Shown: positions 8,915-17,856 of the stretch, piece by piece
Layout of the letters: every line of letters starts with the position of its first letter
Position numbering within the stretch: position 1 is the stretch's first letter
NCBI RefSeq assembly: GCF_020023735.2
Contig: NZ_CP076444.2
Location: forward strand, 1,565,501-1,629,500
Length of the DNA: 64,000 nucleotides
From: Mycoavidus sp. HKI
GTDB lineage: Bacteria > Pseudomonadota > Gammaproteobacteria > Burkholderiales > Burkholderiaceae
Reading direction: 5' to 3'
The notes under the pieces: model-generated
Told to the model about the DNA's origin: nothing
Seen by the model: the letters and a program-made list of their open reading frames with translations, nothing else
The model's database searches: none
Translations under genes and position numbers: made by a program

Positions 8915-11035
8915 TCACTCTCCATCAATAGAGAGCGTTCCCTCAATGCGGACTCTAGTACTGAATGGCGGTGCGACCGCATTAAACTGGCCTTCCTCGA
9001 TACGCCCTGTCTCAAGCAAAAATGAAGGCGGGGTAAAAGCGGCTGGAGCCAGTAAAATTTTGCCGCGAACAAAATGGACCTGAGTGGCTTGATAGTGATT
9101 CACCCCATCCACTAACTGAATATGCGCTACGTTTGCATGCGCTACGATGCTGCGGTAAGGTCCTAAACGCCAATGGATAAGGCGATCATTGCCAACGCGA
9201 GACAATAGAGCGCCTTGATTGGCGGTATTTGACAAGACGGCATTACCGGCTAGGGTGAAGTGCTGCTCAGCGGTACCGGTTAAACATAGGGCAACATTTT
9301 CAATGCGGCACGCATCTAGTGTAATGTTATGCGCCGCGATCCACAGAGAAGCGCTTGCTCGATTGCCCTCAAAAGTGCAATGATTGAAGAAAATAGCACT
9401 GTGAGCATGCACAGAATTTCTTTCGACTGGTGGCAAGTGCGTTTGGCAATACTGTCCGAGAGGATCCTCTGGGCTGCTGGTTAAATCATGCCGGCTATCC
9501 AGCCTGAAACTACAGCCATTGAAGGTATTCGACCGGCAAGATAAAGCCGTACGCTGAACCAAGGTCAGCTCACTAGCCACCGTGCAGCCTCGCAGTTGAA
9601 CCCCATCCGCATTAAGTCGCATAATGCCGGTATTGGACCGGCCAGCCACGTGCAACACATGGACATCATCCAATGTTAGGTCAGTGACTTTCTCATTGGC
9701 AATAAAAAGTGTACAGGTATGGTTGCGTACCGTAATGCGTTTGGCTGAAGCCCCCCACTGCTTGCCTGAATTAGCAAAAGATATCGCGCCCGCATTCCCT
9801 GAATAGACTAGGTCATGCTCATATTGTCCGTGCGTCACAAAGGCGCCATCATGATCACCGTTGCTATGACAATTTTCTACGGTGCAATATGCACTCGAAA
9901 CAAAATCATTCAGATGCCGAGCATTGGCAGAACTGCACTCCAAAATATGTCCGTAAAGACAATGGATATGCTGGGTTAAGTAGCCAGCGCCACCATGCTT
10001 TATGTTGACCGGATTGGTTAATGAGCACCGTTCAGTGCGAAAGAATGCGCACCAGCGCCTGATAATGACGCTCCAGAAAGTTGCCTTTGCATGAATTGCC
10101 GATACATTACAGGACACTGCATATTCAAACGCAATAGGGTGAGAGCCGGTATTTGGAGTCGTGCCATGCCCGATAAAGCGCATATTGCTAATATGGACCT
10201 GTTCAATAACACTCACCTGCGTCCAACGGATCTGCCGCCCTGCGAACAAAGGCCAACCATTTTTATAATTAACCCGAACCTGCTTTGCATCAATAATGTG
10301 TGTAATTTGGACTAATTTTTGCAGCTCTTTTGCTAAAGGCTCGCCCGGTGCGTCAGACTCAAGCTGATACCACTGCCCAACAGAAAACGTGCTTGCATCG
10401 CTAACCGGAAAAATATCAGTCTGTTCCGGCAATACTGCATTCAGGGTAACAGTATCCGTATTGGCAGCAGGCTTACCACTAAAGAACAGCACCGCGGCCA
10501 AAGCGTTAATCTGTTTCGCGCCAACCGGCTCTATCCCGAGCGTAGTTACCTTTTGACCTCCAAAATCCAGCGTGAGGTTGCTACGATAAAAATGGTGGCG
10601 GCGAACAAAATTGAGTGGCGTATGCGCCTCGATACGATGAATCGTAGGATCATTCACCATCGCTGCCAGCGCATTATCTGCGTTCATCTCCGCATTAAAA
10701 ACACCAAATTGCCTAAAATCGGCAACTCCTTCATGCAGTTGAAGCCAGCGACCTTTAGCCTGACTCACAGCAGCAATAACCGTGCCACCGTTAATCATAC
10801 GTTCAGAAGATGCATCCCAATAAACCAGCATCCCTCCGCCATCGCCAGCACTGTAATAGCCTAATGTGATGACCACCGTACCGTCCCCCGGCTGCGTAAG
10901 ACCTAATTCGATCAAAGCGGCAACTGACGCAACCGGTTTGATCGCATTTGCCGAGATAGTTGATTTTAAAGGCGCCAGAGCGAATCCACCGGCGGCCATG
11001 CCTAGAGCTGTGCTTAAAAAATAACGGCGCGTCAT
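8915..11035 (-). CDS. Tat-exported right-handed beta-helix protein
   Basis: A 706-residue protein. The N-terminus TRRYFLSTALGMAAGG followed by FALAP is a twin-arginine signal, so it is probably exported folded to the periplasm or beyond. After it comes a pectate-lyase-3-like opening domain (GDGTVVITLGYYSAGDGGG) and a long stretch of short Asn/Val/Cys-rich strands typical of parallel beta-helices (YCTVENCHSNGDHDGAF, NALSCRSNTFNGC-like rungs). Such folds usually bind or cleave polysaccharides. The start at 11035 is chosen over the upstream one because AGGAGAGG lies 7-10 bases before this ATG. It is divergent from the wecA-like gene. A polysaccharide-modifying or -degrading role is inferred from fold and context; no catalytic residues can be named. 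Confidence 0.7.
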   Translation of the reverse strand: MTRRYFLSTALGMAAGGFALAPLKSTISANAIKPVASVAALIELGLTQPGDGTVVITLGYYSAGDGGGMLVYWDASSERMINGGTVIAAVSQAKGRWLQLHEGVADFRQFGVFNAEMNADNALAAMVNDPTIHRIEAHTPLNFVRRHHFYRSNLTLDFGGQKVTTLGIEPVGAKQINALAAVLFFSGKPAANTDTVTLNAVLPEQTDIFPVSDASTFSVGQWYQLESDAPGEPLAKELQKLVQITHIIDAKQVRVNYKNGWPLFAGRQIRWTQVSVIEQVHISNMRFIGHGTTPNTGSHPIAFEYAVSCNVSAIHAKATFWSVIIRRWCAFFRTERCSLTNPVNIKHGGAGYLTQHIHCLYGHILECSSANARHLNDFVSSAYCTVENCHSNGDHDGAFVTHGQYEHDLVYSGNAGAISFANSGKQWGASAKRITVRNHTCTLFIANEKVTDLTLDDVHVLHVAGRSNTGIMRLNADGVQLRGCTVASELTLVQRTALSCRSNTFNGCSFRLDSRHDLTSSPEDPLGQYCQTHLPPVERNSVHAHSAIFFNHCTFEGNRASASLWIAAHNITLDACRIENVALCLTGTAEQHFTLAGNAVLSNTANQGALLSRVGNDRLIHWRLGPYRSIVAHANVAHIQLVDGVNHYQATQVHFVRGKILLAPAAFTPPSFLLETGRIEEGQFNAVAPPFSTRVRIEGTLSIDGE

Positions 11036-11207
11036 AAGTAACCTCTCCTCTCCCTTAAAACGAATCATATTCTAAAAAATTGATTTTTTATCCAGTTTCC
11101 CCTATAAGTGGAAATGAGTAAAAAATAGAATCCGTGGGTCTTCTGCATAATGAATCTGATTAAAGAAGAGTTCCTTTAAATGTGTTGTAGCTAGAAAAAT
11201 ATTGACT

Positions 11208-12335
11208 ATGCTTAATTTCACGCTCAGCTTTACTGTCTCAACCCTGGTCATTTTTTTGATTGTGCGTTATCAGCATTTGCATGAACATTTATCGGCTGAC
11301 CACAACCTGTCCGGCCCACAAAAAATCCATCAGCAACCCGTACCACGTATCGGCGGCATTGCGATCCTCGCCGGCCTCACCGTAGCCGCCGGTCAGCTTT
11401 ACCTCAACGATCCGCGCCTTTCGTTGAGCATATTATCCCTCGCCGCCTGCGGACTGCCGACTTTTTTAGCAGGCCTCACTGAAGACTTAACTAAACGCGT
11501 AACGCCATTCATTCGCCTCAGCTGTACGATAGTTGCTGCCGGCCTGGCCTATTTCTTGCTTGACCTTTATGTGACACGCACCGGCATCGCCCTGCTTGAC
11601 TCAGTCATTGCTTATCCGGCTATCGGCTGCTTCTTTACCCTACTTGTGATAGCAGGCCTCGCCAACGCGATTAATTACATCGACGGCACTAATGGCTTAG
11701 CTGCAATGATTACGTTTTTGATGTCTGCATCGCTTGCCTACGTTGCACACCAAGTCTCTGACACGGCCATACTTTCGGCATCACTGATTATGATGGGAGC
11801 CATTCTCGGTTTTTTTATTTGGAATTTTCCGACTGGACGGATTTTTATGGGCGATGGTGGCGCTTATTTCATTGGCTTTATGTTAGGTGAATTATCTATT
11901 TTATTGGTTATGCAACATCCTGAGGTTTCTGCTTGGTATCCCGCCTTAATGCTACTTTACCCAATTTTTGAAGTATGTTTCTCAATCTATCGTAGACGCT
12001 TCTTACACGGCACCCCAGTCACCTTAGCAGATGATCGGCATTTACATACGTTGATTTACAAACGGCTCATGCGTCCAACGGCGAACGTACAAGATACGCG
12101 CACGCTGACCCAGTGTAATGCACTGACGGCACCTTATCTTTGGCTGTTATATTTGATTGCGGTGGTGCCTGCGACGCTCTTTTGGCAGCATACCGCCGTG
12201 CTAGTTTGCTTCGCTATAGTGTTTATCGTAGCTTACGTCTGGCTTTATGCCAGTATTGTGCGGTTTAAGACACCATGGTGGCTATTGTTTGGGCGACATC
12301 GCACACGCATGCAAGCCAGCAAACGCTCCCACTGA
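11208..12335 (+). CDS. wecA: WecA/WbpL-type undecaprenyl-phosphate sugar-1-P transferase
   Basis: An integral membrane enzyme of the MraY/WecA family (about 375 residues, some ten hydrophobic segments). It transfers a HexNAc-1-phosphate, probably GlcNAc-1-P, to undecaprenyl phosphate, starting synthesis of an O-antigen or ECA-like glycan on the inner face of the membrane. Motifs visible: KIHQQPVPRIGGIAI near the N-terminus, NAINYIDGTNGLAAM, the nucleophile region GRIFMGDGGAYFIGF, and the cytoplasmic DDRHLHTLIYKRL loop. Start: the ATG at 11208 is preferred; an in-frame TTG lies two codons upstream, and neither has a clear ribosome site. Substrate (GlcNAc or a fucosamine-type sugar) cannot be fixed from sequence. 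Confidence 0.85.
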   Translation: MLNFTLSFTVSTLVIFLIVRYQHLHEHLSADHNLSGPQKIHQQPVPRIGGIAILAGLTVAAGQLYLNDPRLSLSILSLAACGLPTFLAGLTEDLTKRVTPFIRLSCTIVAAGLAYFLLDLYVTRTGIALLDSVIAYPAIGCFFTLLVIAGLANAINYIDGTNGLAAMITFLMSASLAYVAHQVSDTAILSASLIMMGAILGFFIWNFPTGRIFMGDGGAYFIGFMLGELSILLVMQHPEVSAWYPALMLLYPIFEVCFSIYRRRFLHGTPVTLADDRHLHTLIYKRLMRPTANVQDTRTLTQCNALTAPYLWLLYLIAVVPATLFWQHTAVLVCFAIVFIVAYVWLYASIVRFKTPWWLLFGRHRTRMQASKRSH

Positions 12336-12508
12336 TGATGAGCCTACGCTAGCAGCCAGCTTAAAGGCATTGACCCGTAGCAGGTGCTGTTCAGCCCGTC
12401 ACGCCCACACAGCACTTCGCTCAGAAAATTTTACTGAGATACGGTAAGAACTCCATGAACCTTGCAATTACCCACAAATTTTCGCGTTTAAAATCTGTTA
12501 ACAAAAAT

Positions 12509-15500
12509 CTAATTGTCTGTTTTAACTAAGCGTGAAACTGGCTCACCCACTGCCCCGCGCTGTTGTAACAGTCTTTTATTCACCTGGCTTAGACCTTGTA
12601 CCCCTTTTAACAGCATCTCCGTCACCATCAGTACTTCATGCCCCGAGCTCCAACTCAGTTTTACTTGATAGCCCTCTTGTTTTCTTTTCACTTCCCACTG
12701 ACGTACTGATTTATCTTCGCTGCCACTCGCTAAATAGAGCACGTTGTTCGTCGCTTTCCAGGCAATGCTATAAACGGCCCTATTAAAACCTTGAAGCACT
12801 CTGAGGCACTGACCCGAAGTGGCGTTCCACAGTCGCACCGTCTTGTCTTCACTGCCTGAGGCAATCAGCTCTCCGTTCGGAGAATATGCCACGCTATATA
12901 CCCAGTTTTTATGTCCTTCCAAAGTGTGGAGTAGCGCTCCATTTTGCGCGCTCCACAGCCGCACTGTCTTGTCATCGCCTGCAGAAGCTACCCGCTTTCC
13001 ATTGGGTGAGTATGTCACGTTCCTAACATAATCTTGATGTCCTTCCAAAGTGTAGCGTAGCGCTCCATCTCGCGTATCCCACAATCGCACGGTTTTATCC
13101 CAGCTGCCAGAAGCAATTTGCTTCCCGCTTGGCGAGTACGCTACGCTCCAAACATAATTTTGGTGCCCTTCCAAAATGTTGAGTAGCGCCCCTTTTCGCG
13201 TGTCCCACAACCTGACAGTCTTGTCCTCGCTGCCAGAAGCAATCTTATCTTTGTTAGGTGAATACGCTACGCTTGTCACATAATCTTGATGCCCTTTCAA
13301 GGTATAGAGCAGTGTTCCGTCTTGAGCGTTCCACAGCCTCACAGTGTTATCCTCACTACCAGAAGCAACCTGCTCTGCATTGGGCGAATACGCTATGCTT
13401 CTAACTTTATTTTGATGCTCTTGGAGAGTTCGCAGCAACGTACCGCTGCACGCATCCCACAACCTAACAGTCTTGTCTCCACTGCCGGAAGCAAACAGAT
13501 CGTTGTTAGGTGAATACGCTACGCTTGTCACATGATCTTGATGTTCTGCTGGAGCATGAGGCTTGCTCAGTGTTCCACCTCTTATATCCCACAGTCGTAC
13601 AGTCTTATCATCACTGCCTGAGGCAATCTGCTCTCCACTTGGCGAGTACACTACGCTCTTAACAGAGGATTGATGTCCCTCCAAAGAGTAGAGCTGCGTT
13701 CCGCTTCTCACCTCCCAAAGCCGTACAGTGCCATCAGAACTGCCGGAGACGATCTTTTCTGCATTGGGCGAATACGTCACGCTTCTAATAGAGGATTGAT
13801 GTCCTTTGAGGGTATGGAGTAACGTACCACTGCGCGCGTTCCACAGCCGTACGGTCTTATCTTGGCTGCCTGATGCAATCTGCTCTGCGTGGGGTGAATA
13901 AGCTACGCTCCAAACAGCATCTTGATGTCCTTCCAAAATGTGAAGCAGTGCTCCGCGTTGCGTGTTCCACACCCGCACGGTCTTGTCCTTACTGCCTGAT
14001 GCAATCCACTCCGCATTCGGTGAATAAGCTACGCTCAAAACATTATGTTGATGTCCCTCCAACGTGTTGAGTAGTTTTCCACTTCGGGCATTCCACAGTC
14101 GCACGGTAGTGTCCTCAGCGCCAGAGGCGATCTGCTCTCCGTTTGGTGAATACACTACACTTCTAACAAAATCTTGATGTCCTTTCAAAGTATGGATTAG
14201 CATTCCATTCTGTGCGTTCCACACCCGCACGGTCTTGTCAGAACCACCAGAGGCGATCTGCGCTGTGCTTGGAGAATAAGCAACGCTATTAACAGAATAT
14301 TGATGCCCTTTTAAGATATGAGTTCTTGCCCAGCTTGAGGTGTCGTATACGCTAATCTGACTATTCTCAAGGCCCATTACACAGGCCCCCCCATCTGGCG
14401 AATAAACGCAAGACGTTACCTGGCTCTTTTCCTCAAGCGTTGGCCACTCACCAAACCGCACCCCTTCCATTTTGGCTCCGCTTAAATTGGCTCGGCGTAA
14501 CCAAATTTTGCGGAAGATGACTTTCCTTAAATCCGCCCCTTGCAGCTGCGCTGAATCAAATACCCCTTCACTCAGATCTGCCCCAGGAATCTGAATGCCT
14601 TTCAGATCGACCCCATTAAATTGCACACCCGCCCTAACCAAGATCGTAATCGCGTTGGCCGCGGCTTGACGTACTGTTTTATCTGCTTTAGAGAGTTCAA
14701 TAATGTCGAAGAGTTGTTGCTTAAAGGTAGACTCTTGCGCAACACGCTCGGTCAACAAGCTAACCACCCCCAGATCGTTGCACCAATGTTTAGGTGCTAA
14801 AAGTAATGTTGGCTGCACCGAGCGAGATGGCACAGAATTGAGATCAAAACTGTAGGCGGATGCATTGCTTCCTCGGCGGGAACGGCTACCTACCGACACG
14901 CAAGCATCAAATGAATCGAACAGCGCACGCGCTACCAGATATTCCAACAACGATTTATGGATAAACCGATATTGGTTACCGTTTCGCGATAGCGGCCAGG
15001 CTTCTCGCAACAGTTGCTTTTCTTCGTCCCGGCCAAAAAAGGCTTCCTTCCAACTCCCCTTGTCTTTGTGTGACGAATACTCGACAACGGGATTACCCGC
15101 CTGCTCTATATAAAGATTTGTCGCCAAATCTTGTGCCAATGCAATACCGTGCTCAGCAAAGCCTTCGTCGCATAACACTATAAAAATTTCTCTTTTACTT
15201 TCCGCTAAATCTTTTGCACTTAAACGTTGCTCGTTACGCTCAAACCATTGTCTGACAAACTGACCATAGAGATCTAAGCGTAATTGGATAGCCGTGCGCG
15301 CTTTCTTCTGATTGACCAAATAAGGCAGTGCCTCGAGTATCACACGTAGCAAAAATGGATTTTGGGTTAAGTCATTGACATGGGGTTGTTCAAGCGCGTC
15401 TTGATATTGCTGCGCGGTCCAACTCATTGCGTGAAGCGTCGCATATTTTTCAAGATATGCATTACGTTCTTCGATTGAAAAAGGCTCAATCGCCACTTCT

Positions 15501-17536
15501 TCGAAGAACGCATCTTTTTCCTGTAAAAGTGGATTGGGTTGAAAACGGCTTTGGTAGTGTTGGCCTAAATATTCAGTACGACAACTGATCACCATTTGCC
15601 CTAACCAGCTATCGGGCTGGTTAATCTGATTGCTCAAATACAAGTTTTGCGTCTGCCGGATTTCATCGTAGCCATCCAGGATAAAGATGAACTTTTGCTT
15701 TTCTTTTTTTATCTTTTGAATTTGTAACTCGGATAGACCTCGTCTTTTGAGGATTTTAACAATTAGATCTTGTTCGGGTTTATCAATGCTCGGCAACGCA
15801 ATAAAAAGCGGAATTGGATCACCTTCGTTTCTTTCTTCCCATAGCTGTTTTTCAAGTAGGCGGTTAAAAGTCGATTTGCCGGCTCCAGAATCTCCCGTTA
15901 GTAGCAACACTTGTTTATCGCTTTGTAAAAATGCCTGCACCTGGTCTAAGAGAGAAACGGTTTCGTTAGCTGCTTTGCCTCTGGGTTCCACATAAAGCTG
16001 CTGGGTTTCTGCGAAGGTCTTATCTTGCTTAAGCGCAGCGTCGTACTGAGCTTTTAGCGTTACTTTAGGATCCACATTCAGCACCTGCCATTGTCGGTGT
16101 TGCTGCTGCACCGTAAAGGCCAATTGACTATGCAACGCTGTTCTGATGCCATCAAAAATCCCATCCAATAGCCTCGCCAACTCAAGCTCACCCAGCCTGG
16201 ACTCTCCATTTAATCGCGAGATACATGCGCTATAGCCTTGCCAAAACTTGTTCAGAAAGGTTCTCGCTTCATCACTACCCACTAACAACCGCTCAATCAG
16301 CTTGAACAGGACCCAGTGTCGGCTTTGATTCTCATACACGACTTTGTCTGCTTGGGTTGGGTTCTCAAAACGCGGTATATCTTCCATCCGAACCGCCGTG
16401 GCTGGAATAAAATGCTCTAGGCATGCCTGATAGCTATTCGGCGTTAACGCGACAGGGATAATCCCATGCTGATCTTGCAGCTGCTCTTTGCGAATTTGAA
16501 GAAAAGCGATTTCCGTCAACACATGATGAAAGCCATCTCGATACGCAGGCTCGAGAGAAAATTTTTTGACTACCTCACGGATAGCAACGGCTGAACTTTT
16601 CGATGAGTCCCCCGCTTTGCGATACGCTTCTCGATCTTGGAAATAAGCACCCCGCAGTTCCTGGTAGAACGTCGTATAGTCGGCCCATTTTAAGTAACTG
16701 CCTAATACCTCAGAACAACAAACCACGACCTTATCGACTGGCGTCACATCCCCTCGCAGTGGCGTGGGCAATAAACAGAGTTGATTGGTAACAATATCTT
16801 CAAGCTTACCGTCTTCTTTCAACTCTTCTAGTGAGCTGGAATACGGCTCCCCTTTGGGTGCTTGGTCAGAATACAGATTAACTCGGATCTGGGATAATTT
16901 ATCGATTAAATATTTAGACGTACTGGCCTCAGCCTTGCCGTGAGCAGGATTGTCATGCGCATAAACGAGAAACAAGCTGGGCTTATTCGATACCTCTAAC
17001 GAGCCAAGCGTCGCCAACGCCTTCTCAAAGAGATAATCCACCAGCACATTTTTTTCTTGGGCTGACGAGGCCACCTGCAGTTGCTGAACAGGTATTTCAG
17101 TAGAGGTTGCCGCTCGGGCTAGAACGCGACGGGCTGGTTTAGATGCCGCAGGCCCGACAGATTCAGGCTCACTGCCCAGATAACCCCATGCTTTGGCTTT
17201 TTGGTAACTCGCTTGTGCTTTGCCAACCTGGTTTAATTTTTCTAGCAGTTGAGCACGCTCGAAATACACTGCGGCAAGGCGTTGGCGTAATGCCTCGTCT
17301 TCGGCTGTTTTTGGTGTCTGAGCTTGGATGACAGCATTTTTTACTTCAGATAAGGAAGGCGTTAGCTGGTGTGCTTTTGCAATATGTTTAAAGGCAACTT
17401 TGGCCTGGTCATAAAAAAATAAGGCCATCCCAAAATTCTGCGTTTCTTTGCACAGATTCGCTTGATATAGCGCATTTTGCGCTGAAGCCTGCATTTGATT
17501 GATCATTGGGGCGGGAGAAACAGCACGACCTAACAT
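12509..17536 (-). CDS. NACHT-WD40 NLR-like STAND NTPase, copy 2
   Basis: A 1675-residue paralogue of the 3578-8740 gene with the same layout: TPR-like helices at about 14-130, TIR/SEFIR-like region at about 187-305 (SLFLVYAHDN, NLYSDQAPKG, VVVCCSEVLGSYLKW), NACHT with Walker A GDSGAGKST at 548-556 and Walker B FIFILDGYDE, pentapeptide repeats at about 966-1028, and 14 WD40 repeats. The non-WD parts are closely similar in both proteins, while the WD consensus differs (YSPNAEQIASGS here, YSPQGDQLASGS in copy 1), so each array has homogenised on its own. AAGGAAAA precedes the ATG by about 8 bases. The short Val/Gln-rich tail (VQGLSQVNKRLLQQRGAVGE) matches copy 1 and the remnant at 19973. Function is inferred as for copy 1. 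Confidence 0.88.
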   Translation of the reverse strand: MLGRAVSPAPMINQMQASAQNALYQANLCKETQNFGMALFFYDQAKVAFKHIAKAHQLTPSLSEVKNAVIQAQTPKTAEDEALRQRLAAVYFERAQLLEKLNQVGKAQASYQKAKAWGYLGSEPESVGPAASKPARRVLARAATSTEIPVQQLQVASSAQEKNVLVDYLFEKALATLGSLEVSNKPSLFLVYAHDNPAHGKAEASTSKYLIDKLSQIRVNLYSDQAPKGEPYSSSLEELKEDGKLEDIVTNQLCLLPTPLRGDVTPVDKVVVCCSEVLGSYLKWADYTTFYQELRGAYFQDREAYRKAGDSSKSSAVAIREVVKKFSLEPAYRDGFHHVLTEIAFLQIRKEQLQDQHGIIPVALTPNSYQACLEHFIPATAVRMEDIPRFENPTQADKVVYENQSRHWVLFKLIERLLVGSDEARTFLNKFWQGYSACISRLNGESRLGELELARLLDGIFDGIRTALHSQLAFTVQQQHRQWQVLNVDPKVTLKAQYDAALKQDKTFAETQQLYVEPRGKAANETVSLLDQVQAFLQSDKQVLLLTGDSGAGKSTFNRLLEKQLWEERNEGDPIPLFIALPSIDKPEQDLIVKILKRRGLSELQIQKIKKEKQKFIFILDGYDEIRQTQNLYLSNQINQPDSWLGQMVISCRTEYLGQHYQSRFQPNPLLQEKDAFFEEVAIEPFSIEERNAYLEKYATLHAMSWTAQQYQDALEQPHVNDLTQNPFLLRVILEALPYLVNQKKARTAIQLRLDLYGQFVRQWFERNEQRLSAKDLAESKREIFIVLCDEGFAEHGIALAQDLATNLYIEQAGNPVVEYSSHKDKGSWKEAFFGRDEEKQLLREAWPLSRNGNQYRFIHKSLLEYLVARALFDSFDACVSVGSRSRRGSNASAYSFDLNSVPSRSVQPTLLLAPKHWCNDLGVVSLLTERVAQESTFKQQLFDIIELSKADKTVRQAAANAITILVRAGVQFNGVDLKGIQIPGADLSEGVFDSAQLQGADLRKVIFRKIWLRRANLSGAKMEGVRFGEWPTLEEKSQVTSCVYSPDGGACVMGLENSQISVYDTSSWARTHILKGHQYSVNSVAYSPSTAQIASGGSDKTVRVWNAQNGMLIHTLKGHQDFVRSVVYSPNGEQIASGAEDTTVRLWNARSGKLLNTLEGHQHNVLSVAYSPNAEWIASGSKDKTVRVWNTQRGALLHILEGHQDAVWSVAYSPHAEQIASGSQDKTVRLWNARSGTLLHTLKGHQSSIRSVTYSPNAEKIVSGSSDGTVRLWEVRSGTQLYSLEGHQSSVKSVVYSPSGEQIASGSDDKTVRLWDIRGGTLSKPHAPAEHQDHVTSVAYSPNNDLFASGSGDKTVRLWDACSGTLLRTLQEHQNKVRSIAYSPNAEQVASGSEDNTVRLWNAQDGTLLYTLKGHQDYVTSVAYSPNKDKIASGSEDKTVRLWDTRKGALLNILEGHQNYVWSVAYSPSGKQIASGSWDKTVRLWDTRDGALRYTLEGHQDYVRNVTYSPNGKRVASAGDDKTVRLWSAQNGALLHTLEGHKNWVYSVAYSPNGELIASGSEDKTVRLWNATSGQCLRVLQGFNRAVYSIAWKATNNVLYLASGSEDKSVRQWEVKRKQEGYQVKLSWSSGHEVLMVTEMLLKGVQGLSQVNKRLLQQRGAVGEPVSRLVKTDN
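12716..14330 (-). repeat. Tandem 126-bp WD40-coding repeats, copy 2
   Basis: Twelve or more 42-codon units with the core YSPNAEQIASGSEDKTVRLW, read on the minus strand. Units are strongly similar but less so than in copy 1. The eighth unit has a short insertion before its GH dipeptide (the PHAPAEHQDHV segment). Fully coding, in frame. Confidence 0.8.
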
Positions 17537-17765
17537 GGTTCATTTTCCTTATTCAGGGTCTATTCAACTGCAACGAACGGGAAGCAACACGAATCTACTT
17601 CAGTCGAAGTGCTGTTGCAATGGAATTTTAACCCCCTGCACAATATCAGTTAGGGTGCCTTTATCCCTATCGAATTTGGCTACTGCCGCATGCTGTTCTG
17701 GCCAGAATCCCATTCTCATCCTTATCTTCACTCCATCGCTTCTGTTTAATCTAGAGGAGTCCAGT

Positions 17766-17856
17766 ATGCCTTCTTCTCTCCCAAGCGCCAAGTCTGGGGT
17801 TCATGGAGTTCTTACGAGATACGCAGGCGCATCAAGGATGCTTCAGGCAAAGTAGC
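17766..17856 (+). pseudogene. Frameshifted HigB/Gp49-like toxin fragment
   Basis: From an ATG the frame reads SAKSGVHGV and then must shift by two bases to read YEIRRRIKDASGK. Joined, this resembles the GSGVREIRVRDASG core of phage-derived Gp49/HigB-like toxins. No ends of the gene are recognisable, and the fragment runs into the 3' end of wecE. The assignment rests on about 22 residues. The remaining bases of the 306-bp gap 17537-17842 contain nothing I can name besides the ribosome site of the NACHT-WD40 gene. Confidence 0.3.

Noticed and set aside
17499..17855. 118-codon plus-strand ORF
   Set aside because: Starts inside the NACHT-WD40 gene in antisense and only its end overlaps a plausible toxin fragment, which needs a frameshift.
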